Source: Methanolinea sp.
Lineage (GTDB): Archaea > Halobacteriota > Methanomicrobia > Methanomicrobiales > Methanospirillaceae
Assembly: GCA_024518585.1 (NCBI GenBank)
Contig: JANIHI010000015.1
Coordinates: 1-38,340, forward strand
Length of the DNA: 38,340 bases
Reading direction: 5' to 3'
The notes below the pieces were generated by a model, which saw only the letters and a program-made list of their open reading frames with translations, had not been told where the DNA came from and searched no databases. This document shows, piece by piece, positions 7,386 through 15,735 of the stretch. The first letter of the stretch is position 1; the number at the start of each line of letters is the position of its first letter. Made by a program: the position numbers and the translations under genes.

Positions 7386-8891
7386 ATGGGCCGGAAAGGA
7401 CAATTAAAGGGACCTCAAAAGAAAGAGGATGATTCCGAGGTGACAAAGGCACGTGATGAGAGCCCGGCTGGAATTATCTCTTCGATAGGAAGATCAGTTC
7501 GGGGTGATGTGTGGGTCCAGCTTTTGGTCGGGCTGACCGTTATTGGAGCGATAATTCGTTTCTACCACCTTGATTTCAATTCTCTCTGGCTGGATGAGGC
7601 CTTCACGTACGATGCGTCGAAAGGTTCTCTCATGGAGATATGGAATACAATGGAGGTTGGGGATTTCCATCCCCCGCTCTTCCACTGGATAGAACACTTC
7701 ATGCTGGCATTCGGACATTCTGAATTCGTCCTCCGCTTTATTCCGGCTCTTCTTGGTGTATGCACCATCCCACTCTTTTTCTTCGTGGGAAAGGAACTCG
7801 TGGATGAACGAATAGGTGTCCTTTCAGCCACTTTACTCACCTTTTCCCCATTTCACATTTATTACTCCCAGGAAGCGTATTCATACTCTGCTGTTCTTTT
7901 CACCTTTTCCCTGGTGCTTTATTGCTATTTAAGAGCGCTTCGAACGAGGGAGCGGACTTACTGGCTCCTCTGTGGTGTTTTCTCGGCATTATCGTTTTGG
8001 ATCCATTTCTATACCCTGATTCCGGTTTTCTTCGTATATCTTCATGCACTGATGGGTGTATTTCCGGAACGGAGAAAAGGTTGGGAAGCATTTAAAAATA
8101 TTTTCTATTCCGTAATAACCATCATCATCCTCATCTCACCATTGATTCCAATCGTTATCCAGCGCTACCTTTCCCTTACAGCCAGGCCCCCAACCTATGG
8201 GGTACTGGGACCTGCGTTAATCAGTGAATCCTTCATCCGTTTCTCGGCATTTTCCCTTCCAGTTACCATTCTGTTCGTTCTCCTTTTCGTGGCAGGAACC
8301 CTGTACCTGTACAGGGTAAACAGACATCTTTTCTGGCTCTGGGTCATGATGATATCCCTTCCCCTGCTCCTTTCCGTAATTCTGTCTTCAAAGATGACGA
8401 TGAACCCGCGGTATCTTATCTTTCTCCTTACCTTTTTTTATCCGGGTATTGCCTGTTCATATCTCTGGGTGAGACAGTATTCAGCCAGACAATGGATTGT
8501 ACTCGTATTCATTGCAGCATTCATTCTTCTCAATACGCCAACCCTGGTCTCTTATTACCAGGGATACAGCAAGGAGAACTGGCGGGGTCTTGCAACAATC
8601 ATGGAGACGAATACCATGCCCGGCGACTCCATCATCCTGGTACCAGGATACCTCGAGATGCCATTTACCTACTATTATAACAATTCCTCGGACCAGACGA
8701 GGGTATTTGGTGCCGCAAGCGTCGCCGAACTGGAAAATATCGCCCGTTTGCACGGTGAGAACAGGACCTTCTACATTGTGACAGGGGATATCATGGCCGC
8801 GAACCCTGAAGGGGATGTTATACGATGGCTAGAGAAAAATACGTCATATAAAGGAGAGTACACAAACATCTATATTTTTTCTTCACCTTGA
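7386..8891 (+). CDS. GT-C glycosyltransferase of the GT39/ArnT-like family
   Basis: A 501-residue integral membrane enzyme expected to use a polyprenyl-phosphate sugar and to act at the outer face of the membrane. The N-terminus is cytoplasmic and hydrophilic to about residue 45, followed by some ten membrane spans. The first outer loop carries LWLDEAFTYD (D70, E71), the acidic catalytic motif of GT-C enzymes; HPPLFHW and FHIYYSQEAYSY follow, also hallmark positions. The C-terminal soluble part has VPGYLEMPFTYYYNNSS. It is a paralogue of the gene at 8959-10485, which it faces tail to tail. Donor and acceptor are unknown. Confidence 0.85.
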   Translation: MGRKGQLKGPQKKEDDSEVTKARDESPAGIISSIGRSVRGDVWVQLLVGLTVIGAIIRFYHLDFNSLWLDEAFTYDASKGSLMEIWNTMEVGDFHPPLFHWIEHFMLAFGHSEFVLRFIPALLGVCTIPLFFFVGKELVDERIGVLSATLLTFSPFHIYYSQEAYSYSAVLFTFSLVLYCYLRALRTRERTYWLLCGVFSALSFWIHFYTLIPVFFVYLHALMGVFPERRKGWEAFKNIFYSVITIIILISPLIPIVIQRYLSLTARPPTYGVLGPALISESFIRFSAFSLPVTILFVLLFVAGTLYLYRVNRHLFWLWVMMISLPLLLSVILSSKMTMNPRYLIFLLTFFYPGIACSYLWVRQYSARQWIVLVFIAAFILLNTPTLVSYYQGYSKENWRGLATIMETNTMPGDSIILVPGYLEMPFTYYYNNSSDQTRVFGAASVAELENIARLHGENRTFYIVTGDIMAANPEGDVIRWLEKNTSYKGEYTNIYIFSSP

Positions 8892-8958
8892 ATGTAAAAC
8901 GAAATTTGAAAAAAATGGCTAATATATACTATTTCAAATGTAATTACCCGATTAATCA

Positions 8959-10485
8959 TCAGTTTATAGTAAAAATATGCACCCCCCAGTAGGAACCCCC
9001 GTACCGAGCGTGCTCCTTTAACCATTGGACTGCTTTCCCGGAGGGGTCTGCTGCCGTCAAGTCGTTGGTGAATAAGATAATTACTTTTTCATCCCTTCTC
9101 TGTCCAAAATGAATATCAAGCTCTTCTGCACTGGATACCCCTATCTCGGTTGTCATATCAGTGGTATTATTGTAATAAAAGTCAAAAGGTGCGGTTAAAT
9201 ACCCTGGCATGAGGACAACAATATCGCCGGGCGAAGTATTTTGAGCAATCATTGTAGATACGGATCTCCAATCTGCCTTGTATCCTGCGTTGTAATGGTT
9301 TACCAAACCAGGCATGCTCACGACGAATGCAAGCACAATATACATATAAATAATCCTTCTGTCATGTTTGAATCCTGCAGGAAAGAGATAAGACGATGCT
9401 ATTCCAATAAAAAAAATGGGAAGAATGCCGATAAGATACCGCGGAGCTAATGGCATCAAATAGGAAAGTCCCAGGCTTGCTGCAAATGTCAGAATTGTAA
9501 GCCAGATAAAAAGGATACAGGTATCTGACCTGATGAGCAGGATTCTATACATGCCGATGAGAAAAAGAACAATAAATACGAGTGCAATAGGGACAGAATA
9601 GCCGGAGAACTGTTTGAAAGTAATAGTGAAGACATCAAGGCCTCGCATTCCCCATGTGGGCGCAACTGAAACACGGTCAATCAGTATCGTCCAGATTATT
9701 GCCAGGAGCGGGAGAGAGAGCAAAATGAAAAGTGCAAATGAACAACCTAGTCCCTTCAATTTTTTTAGATCCAGATTCGTTTTCAATATCCAGGCAAAAT
9801 AATAGAGATACAGGCCTGCAACGATAATGATGGAATAGAATTGTGTCCAGAAGGCCAGTGCAGAAAAAATGCCAAATATAATCCACCAAATTATTTGCTC
9901 TTTCTTCCATGCCCAATAGAAGAAGAGCATGGCAAGCGAAAGAAACAGGAGCATGAGTGAGTACATCCTCGCCTCCTGGGAATAAAAGAGATGAAAAGGT
10001 GAGAATGCGAGGAACGCCGCTGCAATAATACCGGCATTCCTATCGACTGCTTCGCTGCCCAGAAAGTATATGACCGGAACGGTCATTATCCCAAAAATTG
10101 CAGGCAGAAAACGGAGTGTTGTTTCATTGTGCCCAAACACAAGGATAGGGTGCTCGAGCCAGTAAAAAAGCGGAGGGTGCGGTTCCCCTCCAGCACTGAT
10201 CAAAGTCCAGTATTCCATGAATGGGTTGATTGAAAACCGGTAGGTCAATGCCTCATCAAGCCATAATGAAGCAAGACCAAGGGAGAAAAATCGTAATATT
10301 GCAGCGATTACAGTCAAAACCAAAAGTATCTGGATATACCTGCTATGGAATAGAACACCTTTTACTGTCGCTATCAAACCCAAATGGCCTTTTTTTAGAG
10401 GAACGGGAGATAATCCGTTAAGGTCAACGACGGATAGATTCCCATTTTTTACTTTTGACCTCTTTTTATGCTCACCCGCCTGCAT
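8959..10485 (-). CDS. GT-C glycosyltransferase of the GT39/ArnT-like family, paralogue of the facing gene
   Basis: 508 residues with the same layout as its neighbour: a basic hydrophilic N-terminus (about 50 residues), then LWLDEALTYR, PHPPLFYWLEHP and FHLFYSQEARMYS, some ten membrane spans, and a C-terminal domain with MPGYLTAPFDFYYNNTT. It should transfer a sugar from a lipid carrier at the outer face of the membrane. The stop codons of the two paralogues are separated by 67 bp with convergent orientation. The upstream gene on the same strand ends 21 bp before this start, so a shared transcript is possible although the functions look unrelated. Confidence 0.85.
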   Translation of the reverse strand: MQAGEHKKRSKVKNGNLSVVDLNGLSPVPLKKGHLGLIATVKGVLFHSRYIQILLVLTVIAAILRFFSLGLASLWLDEALTYRFSINPFMEYWTLISAGGEPHPPLFYWLEHPILVFGHNETTLRFLPAIFGIMTVPVIYFLGSEAVDRNAGIIAAAFLAFSPFHLFYSQEARMYSLMLLFLSLAMLFFYWAWKKEQIIWWIIFGIFSALAFWTQFYSIIIVAGLYLYYFAWILKTNLDLKKLKGLGCSFALFILLSLPLLAIIWTILIDRVSVAPTWGMRGLDVFTITFKQFSGYSVPIALVFIVLFLIGMYRILLIRSDTCILFIWLTILTFAASLGLSYLMPLAPRYLIGILPIFFIGIASSYLFPAGFKHDRRIIYMYIVLAFVVSMPGLVNHYNAGYKADWRSVSTMIAQNTSPGDIVVLMPGYLTAPFDFYYNNTTDMTTEIGVSSAEELDIHFGQRRDEKVIILFTNDLTAADPSGKAVQWLKEHARYGGSYWGVHIFTIN

Positions 10486-10506
10486 ATGAAATAACTCCGT
10501 CTTTTC

Positions 10507-11376
10507 CTATTTAGAACTATTATTGTAACAATCGAGATGAAAAGGTGCACGTAACACCTTTAAAAGATGGTTCTCCTCCCGGACGACCGTGGACGACCGC
10601 TCGAGCATCAGGTTGACATGTTCATGCATCCCTGCCCGCCGGAAATCCGTCCTCAACGCGACGACAGGAATCCCGCGGGCATACGCATACCCCATCTCCC
10701 AGGACGTCCCGGAATCTGCGTCTGCCCCGTCGATGACGGCAACCATGATGTCACTGCGGGTGATCTCTTCGCAGCACCGGGAAAATATCCTCCGCTGCGA
10801 TTCTTCATCCCGGTGACTACTGTCATCACCGGCCTCCTGGGGGAGGAAGACCGAGAAGAAGTGTGCGGTGAGGATATCCCGGAGGTGGACATTGTAACGC
10901 CTTTCAGCAGCAGAGAAGAGGGGGGCGGCGAGGTAGATGCGGTACCGGGAAAAGTCAATGACATCGATGGCGGGGATCCCGGGAAACCTGGCCAGGAAGA
11001 CTCCCCTTCCCTCCCGGCGGGCAGGTCCTTTCCCGTCATCACCATAGTACGTCGCATCCACCCCGCAGGTCGGGGAGGAGTTGACACCCACGATGCAGAG
11101 AGGAGGGCCGCGGGTCCTGATGATCTCTTCCACATCCCTTTCAAGCCTGTCAAGGAGGTGGAAAAAAGTTTCCGTGTTGAGGCGTTCGAGGAATGTCCCT
11201 GGCTCCCGGTCCTTCCCGAGAAAGAGTGTCTCGGGGCACGGGAGCAAAACCACGTCTATCCCAAATTCCCTGCAGCGGGCAAGTGCCTTCTGAAAAGCCC
11301 TAATGTCAGATTCCCGCGTTATCCCCCTGGCTCTCAACCCCGGGTCATGGATGCAGGGGCACGCCAATACGTACAT
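10507..11376 (-). CDS. TudS/DUF523-like domain fused to a nucleoside 2-deoxyribosyltransferase-like domain
   Basis: A 289-residue protein with two parts. Residues about 1-130 carry cysteines at C6, C8, C47 and C104 within ACPCIH, LPCPET and VGVNSSPTCGV. This pattern resembles the TudS (2-thiouracil desulfidase, DUF523) group, where conserved cysteines hold an iron-sulfur cluster. Residues about 145-245 are a nucleoside 2-deoxyribosyltransferase-type domain: YRIYLAAPLFS, then DIMVAVIDG and DSGTSWEMGYA, with E227 in the position of the catalytic glutamate. The combination points to handling of modified or thiolated pyrimidines or nucleotides, which is inference. It starts 30 bp from, and divergent to, tsr3. 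Confidence 0.72.
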   Translation of the reverse strand: MYVLACPCIHDPGLRARGITRESDIRAFQKALARCREFGIDVVLLPCPETLFLGKDREPGTFLERLNTETFFHLLDRLERDVEEIIRTRGPPLCIVGVNSSPTCGVDATYYGDDGKGPARREGRGVFLARFPGIPAIDVIDFSRYRIYLAAPLFSAAERRYNVHLRDILTAHFFSVFLPQEAGDDSSHRDEESQRRIFSRCCEEITRSDIMVAVIDGADADSGTSWEMGYAYARGIPVVALRTDFRRAGMHEHVNLMLERSSTVVREENHLLKVLRAPFHLDCYNNSSK

Positions 11377-11406
11377 TAATACGAGATTGTGGGGGAGGAT
11401 ACATAG

Positions 11407-11898
11407 ATGATCCCCCTGTTTGCCTTCCGGGACAACAGCTGCGACCCCCGCAAGTGCACGGTCAAGAGGATGGAACGGGCCGGACTCGTCAGGGTCTTTT
11501 CAAAGGTATCACGGATACCGAGAAATACTCTCCTCCTTGACCCCACCGCAGAACAGGCCCTCTCCCCTGCCGACAGGAATCCCCGCTCCCTTTCTGTACT
11601 GGACTGTTCATGGGAGGTCCTCGAGAGTATTCCCCTCGGGATATGGAGACGCCGGCGGGCCCTCCCCTTCCTCGTGGCGGCAAATCCCGTCAATTTCGGG
11701 AGACCATGGCGACTCTCCTCGGTCGAGGCCTTTGCCGCGGCACTCACCATCCTGGGGGAGAGGGAACAGGGGGAAGAAATCCTCACGACCGTTCCCTGGG
11801 GAATTCGTTTCCTCGAGTTGAACGAAGAGCCGCTCGATCTTTACTCCCACGCACGTGACAGCCGGGAAATCCTCGAAGTCCAGAGCCTTTACATTTGA
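11407..11898 (+). CDS. tsr3: Tsr3, SSU rRNA aminocarboxypropyltransferase
   Basis: Tsr3 transfers the aminocarboxypropyl group of SAM to a hypermodified uridine of small-subunit rRNA late in ribosome maturation. The 163-residue sequence has the whole family signature: an N-terminal RDNSCDPRKCT (C12, C17), LDPTAEQALSPAD, LDCSWE, LPFLVAANPVNFGRP, and the EAFAAALTILG helix followed by WGIRFLELNEEPLDLY. Length is normal for an archaeal Tsr3. The last codons overlap the 3' end of the convergent PAS gene by 10 bp. It lies apart from rio1 and pno1, which take part in the same stage of ribosome maturation in eukaryotes. Confidence 0.93.
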   Translation: MIPLFAFRDNSCDPRKCTVKRMERAGLVRVFSKVSRIPRNTLLLDPTAEQALSPADRNPRSLSVLDCSWEVLESIPLGIWRRRRALPFLVAANPVNFGRPWRLSSVEAFAAALTILGEREQGEEILTTVPWGIRFLELNEEPLDLYSHARDSREILEVQSLYI

Positions 11899-14438
11899 TC
11901 CTGTCCAGAGACCGGAGGCCTGACGATGACCAGGTACCCGGGGAGCTTTCCATTTTCAGTGCGGATGGGAAATACTTTCATGTGGAGGGCTTTTTTCTCT
12001 CTCCCCCTCCTGGCATGCACTTTTTGCCCAGGGGAACCACCTTCTGAAAATCCCTGGAGAATTTCATCGATGCGGACCCTATCCTCATTCTGGACCAGTT
12101 CTGTCAAGACCTTTCCTGTCATCACTTCACGGGACAGGTCAAAAAGGGTTGCAAATGAGGTATTCGCCCATCGTATCCTTCTTTCACAATCCAGGATTGC
12201 ACAGCCATCGGGAATCCTGTCAAATGCGTCCTGCAGGAGTTTTTGGTCAATAGTGCCTTCCAACCCCTCAATCTCGCAATTTTGCCCGGTAACGGGTCTT
12301 AATAACCCTGCCCATGGCTGTATCTCCCGTGCCTTTTTCCATTCTGAAATGTCCCTGAATGACTCGATCGCTCCGATCATGTTTCCCTCGGAGTCATAGA
12401 GGGGTGTTGCCTTTGCCCACATCTGTCTCTCTTTCCCATCGGGAAGCAAGGGGATTGCCGCTTCCACGTAGATACTATCCCCAAACTTCCTGACTTGGGG
12501 ATATGTCTTTGCCAGCTCGTGGACAGGGAGGTTGATAATATCGACAAGGATTGGCATTTTGCCATGGAGAAAAGAGAGAGCGTAATGATACGAACCCGAA
12601 CCGATGACTTCCTGCTTCTTGATGCCGGACAGAACCTCAAGACCCCTGTTCCATGCAATTACTTTTCCCTCTTTCCCGACAATGAACGTAGGGTCCGGCA
12701 TGAACTCCACGGCCTCCTGGAGCTTTTCATACGTGGTTTTGATAGCCTTTTCGATTGCTTTCTGGGCAGAGGTCTCCATCAGGACGCCGATACTGCAGAG
12801 GGGCTGACCCCTGTCATCTTTCACGAGAGTCGTTGAGACCTGGAAAAACCGAAAAGACCCGTCTTCTCCCTGGACCCGGATTTCCCCGTTCCATTTACCA
12901 TTCCTCTTCATTTCCTCCCTGATCTCCCCGAAAGTCGGGTAAAAAGCCTTGGTGAGATTCCAGAAAAATTTCATGCGGTTCTCCTGCATGTCCCGGAGAT
13001 CTGTTGCCCCAAAAAGGGAGAGGAGGACCCGGTTCGCATAGATCAAGTTTTCGCCCGCATCAAAGATCATTATCGCGTTCGTAGCAGACTCGATCGCCAT
13101 ATTTTTGATGTAGATCTCCCGTTCTGCCTCGATCCTGTCAGTAATGTCAATGAACGATGCCATCATTGCGATCGGGGTCCCTGCAGTGTCCCGAACGAGG
13201 TTTGCAGTGTGGTGGGTGTGGATGCAGCTTCCGTCTCTCCGGTGGATCACCATCTCCCCGCTCCATACTCCTTCCTCACGGATGCTACTCATGACCTCTT
13301 TCAATCCCCCGTCCGGTTTACGAGGCATGGCAAGGGTTTCGATCGGCTGCCCGATGATATCCTCCCTTCGTGAAATTCGAAACATCCTGAGAAATGCATC
13401 ATTGACATACGTGATCCGGCCATCAAGGGTGGCCATACCTATCGCGTTGATCGAGGAGGTGACTGCCATGTTCAGGACCTGGAGCTCTTCTTCTGCCCTT
13501 TTCTTCTCGGTGATATCCCTGCCAACGCCCTGGTATTCAACGATCCGGCCGGATTGATCGAATATTGCCCGGTTCGTCCATTGGTGCCACCTGGTCATGC
13601 CTGAGGGGTCAATCACCCTCTGCTCGTGGGTCTCTGCCTCCTGACCGGGAGATAGAGAGAGTATGGTTTGCCTGACCCTCTCCCTGTCGGTGGGATGCAC
13701 ATATGAGAGCATGTTTTTTCCCAGGATCTCCCCGGGGGGTTGTCCCAGGAACTTGCATACCGCACCGTTGACAAAGGTAAAACAAAATCCGCAATCAAAC
13801 CGGCAGATAAATTCTGTCTGGTCCTCGACGATTGCCCGGAACCTCTCCTCACTCATCTTCAGTTTCTTCTCGAAGTCGCGGGAGAGGGTCACGTCCTCGA
13901 AAATGAGGGTGTATCCCCCGCTCCCGTCGTCAAAGACGGTGGGGACGACCTTGATGGAGAAATAGTAGGTTTTTCCTCCCAGCGTCAGGTTGAGTTCCCG
14001 GTCAGTTCCCTCCGGCAGGCTCTCTTTGCCCGAGAAGAACGTGAGGGGAAGACCCAGGATGCCCGGAATGCCCGACTCATCTATCCTTGTCCCCATGAGG
14101 TCCGACTTCTGGAGCGAGAAGAATGTAAGGAAATTGTCGTTGACATCAATGATTCGCATATCCGAGTCAAGGATCAGGATGAGTTCTGTCGAGAACTTGA
14201 GCATTGACGAGAGGGGTACCCTGTGGGAGAGAGTGTATACTTTTGCGTTACCATAGAGCTGGACCTCGACCTGCCCGGTAATGAGGAGGATCTCGAGGTA
14301 CTTTGCAACCGAGTTCCTGTTGAGCTTGAGGGAATGGGATATATCGGTAATTGTCAACCCTTTCGGCCGTGCTTTCAATAGTTTTTTAATCCTCGTTATT
14401 TTCTCCTGGTCCAGGATCATGACACTGTTTTTTGTCAT
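11889..14438 (-). CDS. HTH regulator with six PAS domains and no kinase domain
   Basis: An approximately 849-residue protein beginning with a winged-helix/HTH region (about 10-75, including LTITDISHSLKLNRNSVAKY). It is followed by six PAS domains at about 78-188, 198-312, 320-437, 445-565, 575-715 and 745-845. Linkers such as RDITEKKRAEEEL and FIDITDRIEAEREI are typical PAS/PAC junctions. No H-box, HATPase or output enzyme follows the last PAS, and the protein ends with PVSGQDQM. The natural reading is a one-component transcription regulator that senses small ligands, redox state or light through PAS domains; the signal is unknown. I prefer the ATG at 14438 over the adjacent GTG at 14441. Its 5' end faces a receiver protein across a shared intergenic region. 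Confidence 0.85.
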   Translation of the reverse strand: MTKNSVMILDQEKITRIKKLLKARPKGLTITDISHSLKLNRNSVAKYLEILLITGQVEVQLYGNAKVYTLSHRVPLSSMLKFSTELILILDSDMRIIDVNDNFLTFFSLQKSDLMGTRIDESGIPGILGLPLTFFSGKESLPEGTDRELNLTLGGKTYYFSIKVVPTVFDDGSGGYTLIFEDVTLSRDFEKKLKMSEERFRAIVEDQTEFICRFDCGFCFTFVNGAVCKFLGQPPGEILGKNMLSYVHPTDRERVRQTILSLSPGQEAETHEQRVIDPSGMTRWHQWTNRAIFDQSGRIVEYQGVGRDITEKKRAEEELQVLNMAVTSSINAIGMATLDGRITYVNDAFLRMFRISRREDIIGQPIETLAMPRKPDGGLKEVMSSIREEGVWSGEMVIHRRDGSCIHTHHTANLVRDTAGTPIAMMASFIDITDRIEAEREIYIKNMAIESATNAIMIFDAGENLIYANRVLLSLFGATDLRDMQENRMKFFWNLTKAFYPTFGEIREEMKRNGKWNGEIRVQGEDGSFRFFQVSTTLVKDDRGQPLCSIGVLMETSAQKAIEKAIKTTYEKLQEAVEFMPDPTFIVGKEGKVIAWNRGLEVLSGIKKQEVIGSGSYHYALSFLHGKMPILVDIINLPVHELAKTYPQVRKFGDSIYVEAAIPLLPDGKERQMWAKATPLYDSEGNMIGAIESFRDISEWKKAREIQPWAGLLRPVTGQNCEIEGLEGTIDQKLLQDAFDRIPDGCAILDCERRIRWANTSFATLFDLSREVMTGKVLTELVQNEDRVRIDEILQGFSEGGSPGQKVHARRGREKKALHMKVFPIRTENGKLPGYLVIVRPPVSGQDQM

Positions 14439-14441
14439 CAC

Positions 14442-14507
14442 CCTTCCAATAAAGATATGCCAAACGCTACGGAAAATATTTTAATTATCCCTGTTTCATC
14501 TTAACCA
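14442..14507. promoter_or_regulatory. Divergent promoter region between the HTH-PAS gene and the response regulator
   Basis: This 66-bp region holds AATATTTTAATTAT (14475-14488). Its centre is 27 nt before the ATG at 14508, the spacing expected for a leaderless archaeal mRNA. The same AT block, read on the minus strand, lies about 40 nt from the HTH-PAS start and could serve both genes. An AT-rich CAATAAAGATATG (14447-14459) is nearer to that start. Confidence 0.5.
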
Positions 14508-14969
14508 ATGGAGAGCCCGGGACAGCCATCCGAAATACTTCTCGTCGAGGATAACCCCAACGACGTTGAGCTCATTCTCTACATCTTCCAGTGGTGCAAC
14601 CTCTCTGACAGGGTGCATGTTGCATGGAACGGGGAAGAGGCCCTTGACTACGTGTTTGGCACAGGCCCTTACAGGGAGAGAGACATTACTATCCAGCCAA
14701 ACGTCATCCTCCTTGACCTGAAATTACCCAAGGTTGATGGAATCGAGGTATTAAAACGCCTGAAAAGTGATGAGAAGACACGAACGATCCCGGTTGTCGT
14801 ATTGACATCATCGCGGGAGGAACGCGATATCGTGGAGAGCTATAACCTGGGTGTCAACAGCTACATCGTAAAACCGGTGAAATTTGATGATTTTGCGAAT
14901 GTCATCCGGGAACTTGGGCTCTACTGGAGGATGATCAACCAGCCGCCCATCAAGAGAGACTGGGAGTAG
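14508..14969 (+). CDS. Single-domain response regulator (REC), Rcp1-like
   Basis: A 153-residue stand-alone receiver domain with no output domain. The acidic pocket is E14/D15, the phospho-acceptor is D70 (ILLDLKLPKVDG), the switch threonine is T100 (VVLTSS) and the conserved lysine is K122 (YIVKPV). The extended loop after the first acidic segment (YVFGTGPYRERD) is like that of Rcp1-type regulators that work with PAS/phytochrome sensor kinases. It should relay phosphate or bind a partner directly. It is divergent from the HTH-PAS gene, which lacks a kinase, so the cognate kinase must be encoded elsewhere. Confidence 0.9.
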   Translation: MESPGQPSEILLVEDNPNDVELILYIFQWCNLSDRVHVAWNGEEALDYVFGTGPYRERDITIQPNVILLDLKLPKVDGIEVLKRLKSDEKTRTIPVVVLTSSREERDIVESYNLGVNSYIVKPVKFDDFANVIRELGLYWRMINQPPIKRDWE

Positions 14970-14972
14970 TGC

Positions 14973-15248
14973 CTACTCTTTTCCCTCGTCGTCCATGTAC
15001 TGCTGTATCTTTTTCTCTTCCCATTCCCTTGTCAGGATTTTTCCCCTGCCAAAGACGTGTGCGGCATGGAAAAGTAGTGCGACGCCCCATGCCAGTGTAA
15101 CCCAGTAAAACCACCAGGATCCGGGCGAGGTTACATAGTTAATGATCACCAGGAGGAGGTTGATGAGCAGATATACTGACAGGTGTGAATAAAACCCCTT
15201 GAGTTCTCCGACCCTCTGCATCGCCCGCTCCCTTCTCTCATCGGTCAT
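14973..15248 (-). CDS. Small 2TM-domain membrane protein
   Basis: 91 residues with two membrane spans in a hairpin: about 20-41 (HLSVYLLINLLLVIINYV) and about 46-66 (WFYWVTLAWGVALLFHAAHV). A charged N-terminus (TDERRERAMQRVGELKGFY) and a charged tail (REWEEKKIQQYMDDEGKE) flank them. This matches the 2TM domain family, which is often found as short proteins or attached to histidine kinases. Function is unknown. It starts with ATG after a GAGGG sequence and ends 3 bp from the convergent response-regulator gene. Confidence 0.8.
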   Translation of the reverse strand: MTDERRERAMQRVGELKGFYSHLSVYLLINLLLVIINYVTSPGSWWFYWVTLAWGVALLFHAAHVFGRGKILTREWEEKKIQQYMDDEGKE

Positions 15249-15362
15249 TGTTTTCCCTCAATGGTACACTTTCTGTCAATCAGTGGTCTTCAATCTATCC
15301 AATGGCTGTCCGGTCATGTATTGCCTGCCCAGGATATAATTGGTCAACCTCCCTGCCGCCTG

Positions 15363-15689
15363 TCACCCGTTGAAGTGGTGCGAGTCATAGATCGTCCTGA
15401 CATATTCCTGCTGCCTCATGAGGAGGATTGCCTGATACGTCCCGTGGAGAAAAACCGCAATGCTCTCCTCGAGGTGCTTTCTGTATTGCGGGTCGAGGCC
15501 GGTGACCCTGCCGCTGAAGTTCCACCGCATCTGCTGGAGGTCCCGCGGTGAGTATGCAAGGACTATCCGGGCAATTTCCCGCCCGAGGTAACCGCGGGTT
15601 CCCTGTGCAGCCAGTACCTCGCACTCCCTCTCTCTCTGCGACCACGGGGAGGGTTTTGACCCATTGTTTTCCCCTTCTCCTGTCATCAC
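15363..15689 (-). CDS. Hypothetical protein
   Basis: A 108-residue frame that I do not recognise. It has no hydrophobic segment and no metal-binding motif. The middle is helical and charged (YLGREIARIVLAYSPRDLQQ), and the C-terminal part (LEESIAVFLHGTYQAILLMR) looks like an amphipathic helix. It sits between two better-supported minus-strand genes with 46 bp to the alkA-like stop, and no better frame exists on either strand, so it is probably real. The 114 bp between it and the 2TM gene hold nothing I can identify. Confidence 0.55.
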   Translation of the reverse strand: MMTGEGENNGSKPSPWSQRERECEVLAAQGTRGYLGREIARIVLAYSPRDLQQMRWNFSGRVTGLDPQYRKHLEESIAVFLHGTYQAILLMRQQEYVRTIYDSHHFNG

Positions 15690-15735
15690 GACCTTATCAC
15701 CCCCGGTGCCCTTTCATAAAGGGTGTGCAGAATGT

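Noticed and set aside
10567-11379. Plus-strand frame of 270 codons opposite the TudS-like/deoxyribosyltransferase gene
   Set aside because: It is low-complexity Pro/Gly/Asp/Arg-rich, has no motif, and the minus-strand protein has clear conserved motifs.
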